Position numbers and translations under genes: made by a program. From contig JARGPJ010000001.1 of NCBI GenBank assembly GCA_029212615.1, positions 310,001-374,000 on the forward strand: DNA of 64,000 nucleotides, in the 5' to 3' direction. Below, in pieces: positions 8,511 through 15,772 of this stretch (positions are counted from its first letter, which is position 1; each line of letters begins with the position of its first letter). The notes under the pieces were generated by a model. It was given only the letters and a program-made list of their open reading frames with translations, made no database searches and was not told the DNA's origin. Source of the DNA: Verrucomicrobiales bacterium (lineage in GTDB: Bacteria; Verrucomicrobiota; Verrucomicrobiia; Verrucomicrobiales; DEV007).

Positions 8511-9310
8511 GAATTTTCCTCCATATAGGCCTCGAGCGCTTCACGGGTAATCGCATACTTTGCCCCGCAACGCGGGCAGCTCGTTGGGACCACTTCGCCC
8601 CCCTCAAAGATCCCGGCGATTGTTTCCGGACCCATCCCTGCGAGAATCGGAAAGATCCTATCCTGGCTGCATCCACACTCAAAACGATAACTCCTCGTTT
8701 CGAGGAGACTTAAGGTCTCTTTTTCATCCAACTCGCGAATCGCCACCTCATCAAGTCCGGCGAGCCATTCCTCATCACAGTCCGGCTGGGCGGTGATGAG
8801 GAGGAAATCCTCTTCAGAGTGCTTAAAATATCGTCCGAGGCGCTGCTCACTCTGCTCGTAGTAGTTCTCGCCGACTTCAAACAGGTTCGTCGAGAGCAAC
8901 TCGATCATGCTCTGACGGGACTCCTCTCCTTCAACCGATATCTGGGAGAAAAAAAGATCACTGTCGCGCTCACGAATATCTTCGGTGAAGAGACGTCCCG
9001 TAACGGTTCCGGTTCGATTACTTCCCGTAAGGAAGAGGTTCTGAAGTGGATTCTGCCAACTCAAGGTCCAGGCAACCGCTTCATTACGTGGCCTCGACGC
9101 AAGATGGAGGGCCAAGGTAGCGAGGCCGTCTTTCATTGATTGATCCTGTTCGCCGGTATAGCGAATTTTGTGCTCCATGAGATGGATGTAATAATCCGTA
9201 TAAACCGGCGTGAATGAAGCCCTCACCGCCAACGCATTCCGCTCACGCACAAAGTAGCATTTCACCTCAATAGCCTCATTTTCGGGCTCCAACATTGGTT
9301 CTTCATCCAT
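8507..9310 (-). CDS. hslO: Hsp33-type redox-regulated chaperone
   Basis: Hsp33 is a cytosolic holdase switched on when bleach or heat plus oxidation releases its zinc. The C-terminal zinc site is intact: CGC (C212, C214) and CPRC (C245, C248), with the usual spacing of about 30 residues, and the segment around it (AGMGPETIAGIFEGGEV) has the Hsp33 pattern. The N-terminal 200 residues fit the Hsp33 substrate-binding domain in length but are divergent. The ATG at 9308-9310 gives 267 residues; a TTG seven codons upstream is possible. Total length is slightly below the usual 290. It is coupled to the RNase III-like gene by an ATGA overlap and divergent from the cyclic-nucleotide-fold gene across an inverted repeat. 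Confidence 0.82.
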   Translation of the reverse strand: MDEEPMLEPENEAIEVKCYFVRERNALAVRASFTPVYTDYYIHLMEHKIRYTGEQDQSMKDGLATLALHLASRPRNEAVAWTLSWQNPLQNLFLTGSNRTGTVTGRLFTEDIRERDSDLFFSQISVEGEESRQSMIELLSTNLFEVGENYYEQSEQRLGRYFKHSEEDFLLITAQPDCDEEWLAGLDEVAIRELDEKETLSLLETRSYRFECGCSQDRIFPILAGMGPETIAGIFEGGEVVPTSCPRCGAKYAITREALEAYMEENS

Positions 9311-9358
9311 AGAATCGAATTTTCGGCGCAAGATTAGCCAGTTCCCGCCAATTCGCGA

Positions 9359-9384
9359 ATGGCAATTCCGCAGGGAATTGCCAT
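9359..9384. repeat. Perfect 11-bp inverted repeat between divergent genes
   Basis: ATGGCAATTCC at 9359-9369 and its exact complement GGAATTGCCAT at 9374-9384 flank a GCAG tetraloop. It lies in the roughly 100-bp gap between hslO and the cyclic-nucleotide-fold gene. There is no T tract, so it is not an obvious terminator. It could be an operator dyad or an RNA hairpin in either leader. I did not see a second copy in the window. Confidence 0.7.
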
Positions 9385-9412
9385 ACTAGGAAACCCCAAG
9401 CGGGATAGAATC

Positions 9413-9820
9413 ATGGAACATACAGAGCTGGTCAGCCTCTTAAGCAAAAACGACGCCTTCGAATCGGCACCTCCGGAAGCCCTGAGGACGCTCGTCGAGG
9501 AATCCGAAATGACGGAACTCCCCGATGCTACATATCTCATCCAGCAGGGGAATACAGGGGAATCTATTTGGCTCCTCATTTCCGGGGAACTCGATATCCT
9601 GGTCGATGACGATATCGTCAATCACATGTCTCTCCGCGGTGAAGTCGTCGGTGAAATCAGTGCCGTTTCCCTGACTCCCGCAACCGCTACGGTGAGAAGC
9701 AAGGGAGACGTGATCGCCTTGAGAATTCCGCAGGAAGCTCTTCACGACGTGATGAAGACCAACCCGGAACTCGCCTCGTCAATGCTTCGCTCGATGGCAA
9801 AATATCTCGGACGACGTTGA
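9413..9820 (+). CDS. Stand-alone cyclic-nucleotide-binding-fold protein
   Basis: The ATG at 9413 gives 135 residues; a start at 9359 would begin inside the inverted repeat and add an unconserved leader. The protein is one CRP-type beta-roll: a helical lead-in (MEHTELVSLLSKNDAFESAP), strands with LIQQGNTGESIWLLISGELDI, the helix region GEVVGEISAVS, ATATVRSKGDVIALRI, and a closing helix. No DNA-binding domain follows. In nucleotide-binding members the cassette reads like GE-x-A(L/S) followed by R-(S/T)A-x-V. Here the glutamate is kept, but the phosphate-binding arginine position reads Ala (TPATATV), so cAMP or cGMP binding is doubtful. It may be a regulatory or scaffolding domain acting in trans. 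Its stop abuts the convergent GYF/PH-like gene. Confidence 0.72.
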   Translation: MEHTELVSLLSKNDAFESAPPEALRTLVEESEMTELPDATYLIQQGNTGESIWLLISGELDILVDDDIVNHMSLRGEVVGEISAVSLTPATATVRSKGDVIALRIPQEALHDVMKTNPELASSMLRSMAKYLGRR

Positions 9821-10408
9821 TCAATCGGTCGCTTCCTTCATCTCCTGAGAGAGTTGAAAGAGGCGCTGAACCTGCTTCAACGGAATGTGGCACACATCGA
9901 CCCGCTTTTCGCCACCGAGGAGGATCGAAAAAGTTCCGAGGCCTTTTCCCTCATCACGCATCAAGGTATTCGTGATCGACTTCCAGAGATGGGCCTCCAA
10001 CTCGTAACCCGCCCGCTTTTCGTGAAGAAGGTAAATATGCTTATTGGTAATGACGACGCACTGCTTTGTCTTGCTTAGCAAGCCCGCCTTTTCCTGCACC
10101 GCGATATAAAAAATATTTTCGGAATCTCCAACAATGCCGGTCACCTCCCTGAAAGCGTTCGCAACCTTCTCAGTATCCTGGCCATCATCCACAAAGTGAC
10201 TGATCTGCTCCTGAATCTCAAAGACATCTCCGAGGGGCTTCCATTCTCCAAGCCCTTCGTAGAAAACAAGATCAGAAACAGAAACTCTCCTTTCATTTAA
10301 AAGCTGAAGGATATCCTGATCGGTGAAAGGACCTTCAGGATCGCGGGATCCGCGACGGAGGATGGAAAATTGTATTCCAGGGGTGTCTTCAGCTGGGGCA
10401 CTACTCAT
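9821..10408 (-). CDS. GYF_2 (DUF4339) plus PH-like domain protein
   Basis: The protein has 195 residues in two recognisable parts. Residues about 12-60 fit the bacterial GYF_2 module: FSILRRGSRDPEGPFTD, then VSVSDLVFYEGLGEWKPL with the typical final Trp-Lys-Pro-Leu. Residues about 75-190 look like a bacterial PH-like (YokE/bPH) domain: SENIFYIAVQEKAG, VVITNKHIYLLHE, and alternating strands ending in an amphipathic helix. GYF_2 modules usually sit next to membrane or signalling domains and are thought to bind peptides; the bacterial PH folds have no general ligand. No membrane segment is present, so a cytosolic adaptor is my best guess. It meets the preceding gene stop to stop at a TGATCA. Confidence 0.62.
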   Translation of the reverse strand: MSSAPAEDTPGIQFSILRRGSRDPEGPFTDQDILQLLNERRVSVSDLVFYEGLGEWKPLGDVFEIQEQISHFVDDGQDTEKVANAFREVTGIVGDSENIFYIAVQEKAGLLSKTKQCVVITNKHIYLLHEKRAGYELEAHLWKSITNTLMRDEGKGLGTFSILLGGEKRVDVCHIPLKQVQRLFQLSQEMKEATD

Positions 10409-10476
10409 GAGGAAATGGGGTGGATGTATTTACATTGTGAATTACAGGCAAAAATTCAGCAAGCTGAAATTTACCT

Positions 10477-10908
10477 TCATGAATCAATGAAACCCAGCCA
10501 CTCGGAAGGAGTTCTGCGAGGTCTTCCTGAAGGCATCTGAACCAGGGCTGCAATTTGTTTCGCTTCAGCGATTAATTTTCCATTCTCAACACATTCTCCT
10601 ATCCATAACCTGAACTCACAGGTCACCTTCACCTTCTGAACTTCACTCAGACTTGCCGTGATATTCACGACATCACCGAGCCTCGCCGGAAAACGATAAT
10701 CAATCTCCGTTCTGATCACCGCAGGGAAAAGCTGACTTTCGTTCATAGCCGCGATGTCCATTCCCATCTCTGCAAAGAGCGCTGATCTCGCCCGTTCGAC
10801 GAAACGAAGATACGCAATGTTAGAGACCACGCCCCCACAGTCGGTGTCATAGAACATGACCGTTTCAGAAATAGAGATTTGCTTCATTGAAAAGGGAAGC
10901 GATGACAT
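10477..10908 (-). CDS. ybgC: YbgC/FadM-family acyl-CoA thioesterase
   Basis: This hotdog-fold thioesterase of about 143 residues hydrolyses acyl-CoA. Relatives are linked to the Tol-Pal system or to fatty-acid turnover. The catalytic segment FYDTDCGGVVSNIAYLRF holds the conserved Asp followed by GGVV, and the ERAR a few residues later is the second family signature. The central helix and the sheet ending in LIAEAKQIAALVQ follow the 4HBT pattern. Start choice is uncertain: ATG at 10908 is preferred because of an AAGGGCGAG upstream, ATG at 10887 is the alternative, and the longest frame would use TTG. It stands alone, divergent from the large secreted protein gene. Confidence 0.8.
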   Translation of the reverse strand: MSSLPFSMKQISISETVMFYDTDCGGVVSNIAYLRFVERARSALFAEMGMDIAAMNESQLFPAVIRTEIDYRFPARLGDVVNITASLSEVQKVKVTCEFRLWIGECVENGKLIAEAKQIAALVQMPSGRPRRTPSEWLGFIDS

Positions 10909-10959
10909 CGTAGACAAGTCTCGCCCTTTGATGATAGCATCACCTACGCAAGTGATTGA

Positions 10960-12825
10960 ATGAAATTCCCACGCTTTTCCCCCTCGCTACTCTGCTTCAT
11001 TGCAGCGAACCTGCTCTGCATGGCAAGCCCGGCTCAGGGATATGATGAACCGGCTTTCAGCAAGGCCCCCTTCGATGCAGACGGAATTTTCCTCAGCCAG
11101 GCGGAACGTCAGATTGCCCTCGAAGCGATGGCGTCGATCGCCTGCAACTTTCAGGGAAGTCATCATGTCGACAGCGATCTCATTGAAAAATCTCTCGCCA
11201 TCGCCCTGAGTCTTGCGCCCTTTCACAAGCATGCACGTCAAGCTCACGAGGCCCTCGTAGACGGGCGGGCTCCTGAAACAACCACTTTCTTTGATTCACG
11301 CAGTGCCATCTCAGAAGCACTCTGGAGGCTGGCGTCCGACATGACCTCACCGCCCGCCGAGCCGGAAGAGTTAAAACTCGCCCCTCTCCTCATGGAGATA
11401 TCCCTCCTCACCCACCCTGAGCCGACCACGGAGCGCCTCCTCTTTTACAAAACGTTTTCGGGGGGGAAACGCAACCCGTGGGCAGGGTTCGTCTCTCTGC
11501 AACCGGACCTCTATGATTCGAATAAACGCTTAGAGAACCTCAAACGGGAAGCAAAGAATGTGAAGAGAAATGCTCCTGCCCTTTCGGGAGCTGCATCTGA
11601 ACCCGACTCCGCGACCATGCCCGAAACAGAAACACCTGCGAATCCAAAGCCTGATATCAAGTTATCGAAAATTCGGGAGGAGATTCGCAACCTCACCGGG
11701 GTATTTCCCAACGCAGACTATTTTCCCGCCGGCACATTCACGCTTCACGTTCGCGCGCCGACCGGCCCCGTCGAGAATTCGCGCTTTCCTTTTCTCACTG
11801 AACGAACCGTCAAGAACTACCCCATCCTTCCGCTTTTGCCGGCCCCGGACAATTCCCCGACGTTGATCGGGATTAATTTTCCCATGGAAAAAGCCCTGAG
11901 TTATGGCGCTACCTGGCAGCAGGGAGCTATCGGTGAAGTTTCGTTCAAACCAATCCTTCCCCTGCTGGAAGAAGAAAGGGCATCCAAAGTACGGTCAGCG
12001 CTCCAGGTTACCCTGTCTCTAAAGTCCATCACCAACGCCACCCCTTTCAACCCTTCAATCGGCGTTCTCGGAGCCTATGAACTGGCAAGCGAATCGGTCA
12101 GGCCGGTCGAAGACCCTGCCGCCCTGCTCCGTGCCGCGAAATCACTCGATCTGCCCTATTTATTGATTCCCGCCAATGCGCTTACACCGCTCCTCGAAAC
12201 GCTCTCCAGCAGTGAAGAACTTGAGCTCCTTTTCTTTTCCGAACTCCTTTCCTACAACACTCTCGATGAGGCCTATCGCGTCATTACCCTTCCTGAAATT
12301 TCACCGGCGATGCATGAAGCAAGCCTGATCTTTGCGGAAATCGAAGCGGTCTCCGTGCGAATGCCACTCCCTGAACTCGCCCGCAATATCAAAGTTCAGG
12401 AGCGCCTTGAAAGCATTCTCAAATTGGTTCCCCATCATTTCTCCGCCCTTGCGATGCATAAGTTTGGTCAAAGCCCTTCTCCCGGAACGAGCGAGGCCCT
12501 TTCTGACATCGAACGAATTGACGAACTCATTCTACCTTACCTTGCGTTAAGAGATGAACAAAGCACTGACGAAAATGCTCTTCGAAATGCCCTCGACAAT
12601 ACCGATATAGAACTGGCGAGAATTCGCGCTGATCTTCAGGATGAAACGAGAGGCTACCACACGATGGCCGCTGATCTGCTCGAAGCCGCTGAAATTTATC
12701 TCGGTCTGACGAATACGACCTCCGCCATCGCTGAGCAGCGACTCCGGGAATTCCTTGTAATCGCTGACGATTTAAATCGTGAACGCGAGCAGCTTGGCCT
12801 CCCTGCCCTGTCTGCTGAGGATTGA
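10960..12825 (+). CDS. Large secreted protein with a degenerate Lon-protease-like domain
   Basis: The 621-residue protein has an N-terminal signal peptide (LLCFIAANLLCMASPAQG, cut about residue 27). A helical, TPR-like section (about 45-95) is followed by a low-complexity linker (about 190-230). About residues 300-443 resemble the fold order of the Lon (S16) proteolytic domain: a helix with VRSALQVTLSLKS, then SIGVLGAYELASESVRPV, AALLRAAKSLDLPYLLIP and a final LSYNTLDEAYRVI. In active Lon the Lys sits just after the VGG turn in a GLKEK-like stretch; here that reads EDPAALLRAA with no Lys, and the Ser motif GPSAG is absent. If related, it is catalytically dead. The C-terminal 150 residues are helical. 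I know no named family for the whole protein. Confidence 0.6.
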   Translation: MKFPRFSPSLLCFIAANLLCMASPAQGYDEPAFSKAPFDADGIFLSQAERQIALEAMASIACNFQGSHHVDSDLIEKSLAIALSLAPFHKHARQAHEALVDGRAPETTTFFDSRSAISEALWRLASDMTSPPAEPEELKLAPLLMEISLLTHPEPTTERLLFYKTFSGGKRNPWAGFVSLQPDLYDSNKRLENLKREAKNVKRNAPALSGAASEPDSATMPETETPANPKPDIKLSKIREEIRNLTGVFPNADYFPAGTFTLHVRAPTGPVENSRFPFLTERTVKNYPILPLLPAPDNSPTLIGINFPMEKALSYGATWQQGAIGEVSFKPILPLLEEERASKVRSALQVTLSLKSITNATPFNPSIGVLGAYELASESVRPVEDPAALLRAAKSLDLPYLLIPANALTPLLETLSSSEELELLFFSELLSYNTLDEAYRVITLPEISPAMHEASLIFAEIEAVSVRMPLPELARNIKVQERLESILKLVPHHFSALAMHKFGQSPSPGTSEALSDIERIDELILPYLALRDEQSTDENALRNALDNTDIELARIRADLQDETRGYHTMAADLLEAAEIYLGLTNTTSAIAEQRLREFLVIADDLNREREQLGLPALSAED

Positions 12826-12931
12826 ACATTCGCCCCTTCGTTCAGGGCATGGGCGACGAATCGACGCTGCATCCCGTCCGGCCATTCTCCAAAATTCGCA
12901 GGCAACACTGCCTGATGGGGAATTGCACTCA

Positions 12932-13174
12932 TCAGCAGAGACTGCGTAAAAGTTGATCCCGCCTCTGACGTGCCGTCTCAACCTCTCTGGTTTTGAGAGA
13001 AACCCTGATTCGTTCTGAGGTATAATCTTCGCGGTGAACGGTAAAATGGCACCACCAGGTTCCACGATTATTCCATAGATGGTGATTCGGGTTCTCTTCA
13101 TTCACTCGCGAAACAAGTCGAGTGCGTTCGCCTGCCTGAGGTAAGTCGACAAACCGGGATTCATTGAGGTCTTT
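12932..13174 (-). CDS. Small orphan protein with integrase-N-terminal-like motif
   Basis: The ATG at 13172-13174 gives 80 residues; the frame stays open further upstream but that part looks non-coding. The C-terminal half has HHLWNNRGTWWCHFTVH followed by ERIRVSLKTREVETARQRRD. This resembles the small beta-sheet plus helix that binds arm-type sites at the N terminus of tyrosine recombinases, where sequences like RVRRSLGTRDLAEARRRRD are usual. No catalytic recombinase domain follows, and no attachment-site repeats are visible. It may be a free-standing DNA-binding protein or the relic of an integrase. It is the only gene-like object in the 734-bp gap before the TonB-dependent receptor. Confidence 0.45.
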   Translation of the reverse strand, partial: KDLNESRFVDLPQAGERTRLVSRVNEENPNHHLWNNRGTWWCHFTVHREDYTSERIRVSLKTREVETARQRRDQLLRSLC

Positions 13175-13455
13175 CATGTTTGATGTAGTTGCTGAAGTTT
13201 TCAGTGACCACATCAGGTCGGACTTTTCGCCCGAGAGAAATTCTGTTCGGACTTTTTCATCCGCACATCGAGAGCTCCGTGAATTTCTAAAGAAATTCTT
13301 CGTCGCTTTCAAGGCACCTTGGCTTCTCCAAACCAGGTTGCCGGATTCCACTTTCGCGAAACCACTCCTGATGCTGTTGGAAAAATAAGGCCCCGGGAAC
13401 AAATCGCAAGCGCATCCTGTGTCATACAAACGCGGAAAGAGAAAAAGGAGCCTCA

Positions 13456-13484
13456 TCAACAGGCTGATTCTTCGCCGTTATAAT
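13456..13484 (+). promoter_or_regulatory. Candidate sigma-70-type promoter for the TonB-dependent receptor
   Basis: TCAACA at 13456-13461 and a perfect TATAAT at 13479-13484 are separated by 17 bp. Transcription would start near 13491, leaving a leader of about 70 nt before the receptor ATG. The -10 box is strong and the -35 box matches TTGACA at four of six positions. Confidence 0.45.
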
Positions 13485-13559
13485 TCGTGTCCTCCTGCTT
13501 GAAACAGTTTCTATCAAAAAACGCTTGCACGGCCTTGCTACCGCAATTAAAACAAATCT

Positions 13560-15563
13560 ATGAATCAAGATTTGTTGATACGAACATTTTCCATTGTCCT
13601 TTTAACCTCCTCCCTCGCTCATGCACAGGAGGACACAGCATCAACCTTGAGCGATGATGTCGCCACCCTCGACGTCACCTACCTCAAGGAAGACTCATCT
13701 GCCCGATCCGTGATCATTCGTGAAGAAGTTGCTCAGCAACTGGTCGTTCCGAGTATCGCGACGCGAACCGTGCTCACCGAAGACGAAAAAGAAACTGCTC
13801 TCCTGCCTTCGGTCGATACGATCGCCGGCTCTGAAATCCGAACCCATCAGCGCTACGATTTAGCCTCGGTCCTCCGGCAGTCGGCTGGCGTCAGCGTCGC
13901 TTCAACTGGTGGCGAAGGAACCCAGACTTCCATCTTTGTGCGTGGCATGGAAAGCGATCACACCGTCGTGCTTCTCAACGGACGCCGACTTCCGCGCGGT
14001 CTCGCCGGCCTCTACCATGTTGAGTTTCTCGACGTCTCAAATCTTGAGTCTGTTCAATTTTCACGCGGCGCCGCGAGTTCTCTCTACGGCTCTGATGCCA
14101 TTGCCGGAGCAATTGACCTTCGCTCGACCGACGCGCGCTTCGTGGAGTCCAACACTCTCTCCACCTACGCGGAGGGCGGCTCCTTCAACACTTTTCGCAG
14201 CGGCACCAAAGTCACTCTTCGCGACGGAGCGGTCGGCATCGCCCTCGACGGGAGTTTCCTCGACACCAAGAACGACCGCATCCAGTCCGACTATGACAAC
14301 GCCACCTTCCGTGGAAACGTTGCCGTGGAACTCGGTGACGGTATTTACTTCGATATCCTCGGCTCGGTTCAAAACGCCTTCCTCGAAGTACCGGGATCCC
14401 GCTTCGCCTTTGATGGCACTCCCAATCCCGGCTTTCCGGAGCAGCAGACGAATGAAAACCAGTCCGGCCTCTTCTCCCCGAGAATTTCTGTGATTCGTGA
14501 TGACTGGGATTTCACGACTTTCTACAGCTATACCACGAATGAACTCACCGCTCTTCAAACGCCGTTCTTCAATGACAACTTTCTTGAGCAGGACGGCAGC
14601 GAATTCGAAGCCGTCTTCAACTACCACCCTTCGGACGACCTTACCCTGAGTCTCGGGGGAGGCAGCTACGAATATCGATTCGACCGGACGCCGCTCCCCG
14701 CCGGCCCCTTCAATTTGCCGTCAAACTTCGAATATGGGTTCAGCAGTGTCTTTGCTCAAGCTGACCTCGCCCTCCCCGCAAATTTTCACCTCCTCACGTC
14801 GGGCCGCTACGATGACCACGACACCTACGAAAGCAAAGGCACCTACACCGCGCAACTGAGCCACAAAATCGAGCCAACCGGGACAACCGTTTTCGGAAAG
14901 GTAGCGACCGGCTACAAAGCCCCCACAGGACAGGATCTTCTGTTTACTAGCAGCCTCACGAGCGCTTCCGATCTCATGCCGGAGGAAAGCCTGACCTATG
15001 AATTCGGCATTCAACAGGAAGTGTTCAGCGGCGAAGGGCTTGTCAGCCTCACCTACTTTAACAATGAGATCGAAAACCTTGTCGATAACGACCCCATCAC
15101 CTTCGGCGCCGCTCAGGTTGACACCGAATCAGACGGCTTCGAGTTCGAATTTCAGATCGCAGCGACGGACCGTCTTAACCTCTACGCCAACTACACCTAT
15201 CTCAACGCCCGCGTCACCGACGGCTCCTACCTCCTTGCCTACCAGCCCGGATCACGCCTCATTCGCCGTCCCCGCCACACCCTCGGAGCAGGTGCCGTCT
15301 ACTCTGCGGATCGCTGGCAGGTCGGAGCGGAAATCACCGGTGCCTATGACCGCACCGACAGTGGGGTTTTCGGAGGGCCTGCTCAGCAGGATCTGGGCGG
15401 CTACACCGTCGCCCGGTTCTTCGGCAACTACCAGGTGAACGACAACATTGAAATCTACGCCCGCCTCGAGAACGCCTTTGATGAAGAATACGACTATGTA
15501 TCCGGATACGAAGCCCCGGGTGCCGGAGCCTTCATCGGTGCCCGATTCCTCATCGGACAATAA
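13560..15563 (+). CDS. TonB-dependent outer-membrane receptor (BtuB-like)
   Basis: The protein has 667 residues, close to BtuB-size receptors. A signal peptide (about 1-22, ending AHAQ) is followed by a possible TonB box near TLDVTYL (residues 36-42). The plug domain covers about residues 75-185, with DLASVLRQSAGVSV, IFVRGMESDHTVVLLNG and GAASSLYGSDAIAGAIDL. The rest is a 22-strand barrel ending LENAFDEEYDYVSGYEAPG and a last strand closing with IGQ; the usual C-terminal Phe is absent. The plug and the GYEAPGAG end region resemble cobalamin and siderophore receptors. Methionine synthase, a cobalamin enzyme, is the next gene, which favours vitamin B12 or a related corrinoid as cargo. That is inference, and no B12 riboswitch is visible. 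Confidence 0.85.
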   Translation: MNQDLLIRTFSIVLLTSSLAHAQEDTASTLSDDVATLDVTYLKEDSSARSVIIREEVAQQLVVPSIATRTVLTEDEKETALLPSVDTIAGSEIRTHQRYDLASVLRQSAGVSVASTGGEGTQTSIFVRGMESDHTVVLLNGRRLPRGLAGLYHVEFLDVSNLESVQFSRGAASSLYGSDAIAGAIDLRSTDARFVESNTLSTYAEGGSFNTFRSGTKVTLRDGAVGIALDGSFLDTKNDRIQSDYDNATFRGNVAVELGDGIYFDILGSVQNAFLEVPGSRFAFDGTPNPGFPEQQTNENQSGLFSPRISVIRDDWDFTTFYSYTTNELTALQTPFFNDNFLEQDGSEFEAVFNYHPSDDLTLSLGGGSYEYRFDRTPLPAGPFNLPSNFEYGFSSVFAQADLALPANFHLLTSGRYDDHDTYESKGTYTAQLSHKIEPTGTTVFGKVATGYKAPTGQDLLFTSSLTSASDLMPEESLTYEFGIQQEVFSGEGLVSLTYFNNEIENLVDNDPITFGAAQVDTESDGFEFEFQIAATDRLNLYANYTYLNARVTDGSYLLAYQPGSRLIRRPRHTLGAGAVYSADRWQVGAEITGAYDRTDSGVFGGPAQQDLGGYTVARFFGNYQVNDNIEIYARLENAFDEEYDYVSGYEAPGAGAFIGARFLIGQ

Positions 15564-15716
15564 TTTCCCGGAAAAGAAATGCTCAAGCCTCATTCGCAGC
15601 CCTCAGAGAAGTTGTTTTCCAACAAAGAGGTTCACTGATCGCGAATGGGGCAACGATCGACTTCGAGCCTGCGAAAGCAGCAATACCTTCATCGCAAGCC
15701 TCAACAGTCCCCCGAG

Positions 15717-15740
15717 CTACTTTCCTACTTTCCTACTTTC
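15717..15740 (+). repeat. Three tandem 8-bp repeats upstream of metH
   Basis: CTACTTTC occurs three times back to back without a mismatch, ending 32 bp before the metH ATG. This places it in the leader or promoter spacer. Repeat units of this kind can slip during replication and so vary expression. Only one allele is seen here. Confidence 0.8.
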
Positions 15741-15772
15741 TTCCCGCAAACAACCCTGTTTAGTTCCGCGCC

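Larger units (their letters stand above)
12826..13559. other. Long intergenic stretch with one small ORF and a promoter
   Basis: This 734-bp gap lies between two plus-strand genes. It holds the minus-strand integrase-like small ORF (12932-13174) and a plus-strand promoter candidate (13456-13484). The rest has only short frames without recognisable products. A minus-strand frame overlapping the small ORF's stop as TGATG runs into the upstream secreted-protein gene and is not convincing. I looked for a cobalamin riboswitch core ahead of the receptor and did not find one. Confidence 0.5.

Noticed and set aside
12696-12932. Minus-strand frame coupled by TGATG to the integrase-like small ORF
   Set aside because: Most of it is antisense to the end of the secreted-protein gene and has no recognisable motif.
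13390-15772. Cobalamin riboswitch upstream of the TonB-dependent receptor or metH
   Set aside because: I looked for the conserved core and B12 box in both intergenic stretches and found no convincing match. It would need a covariance-model search to settle.
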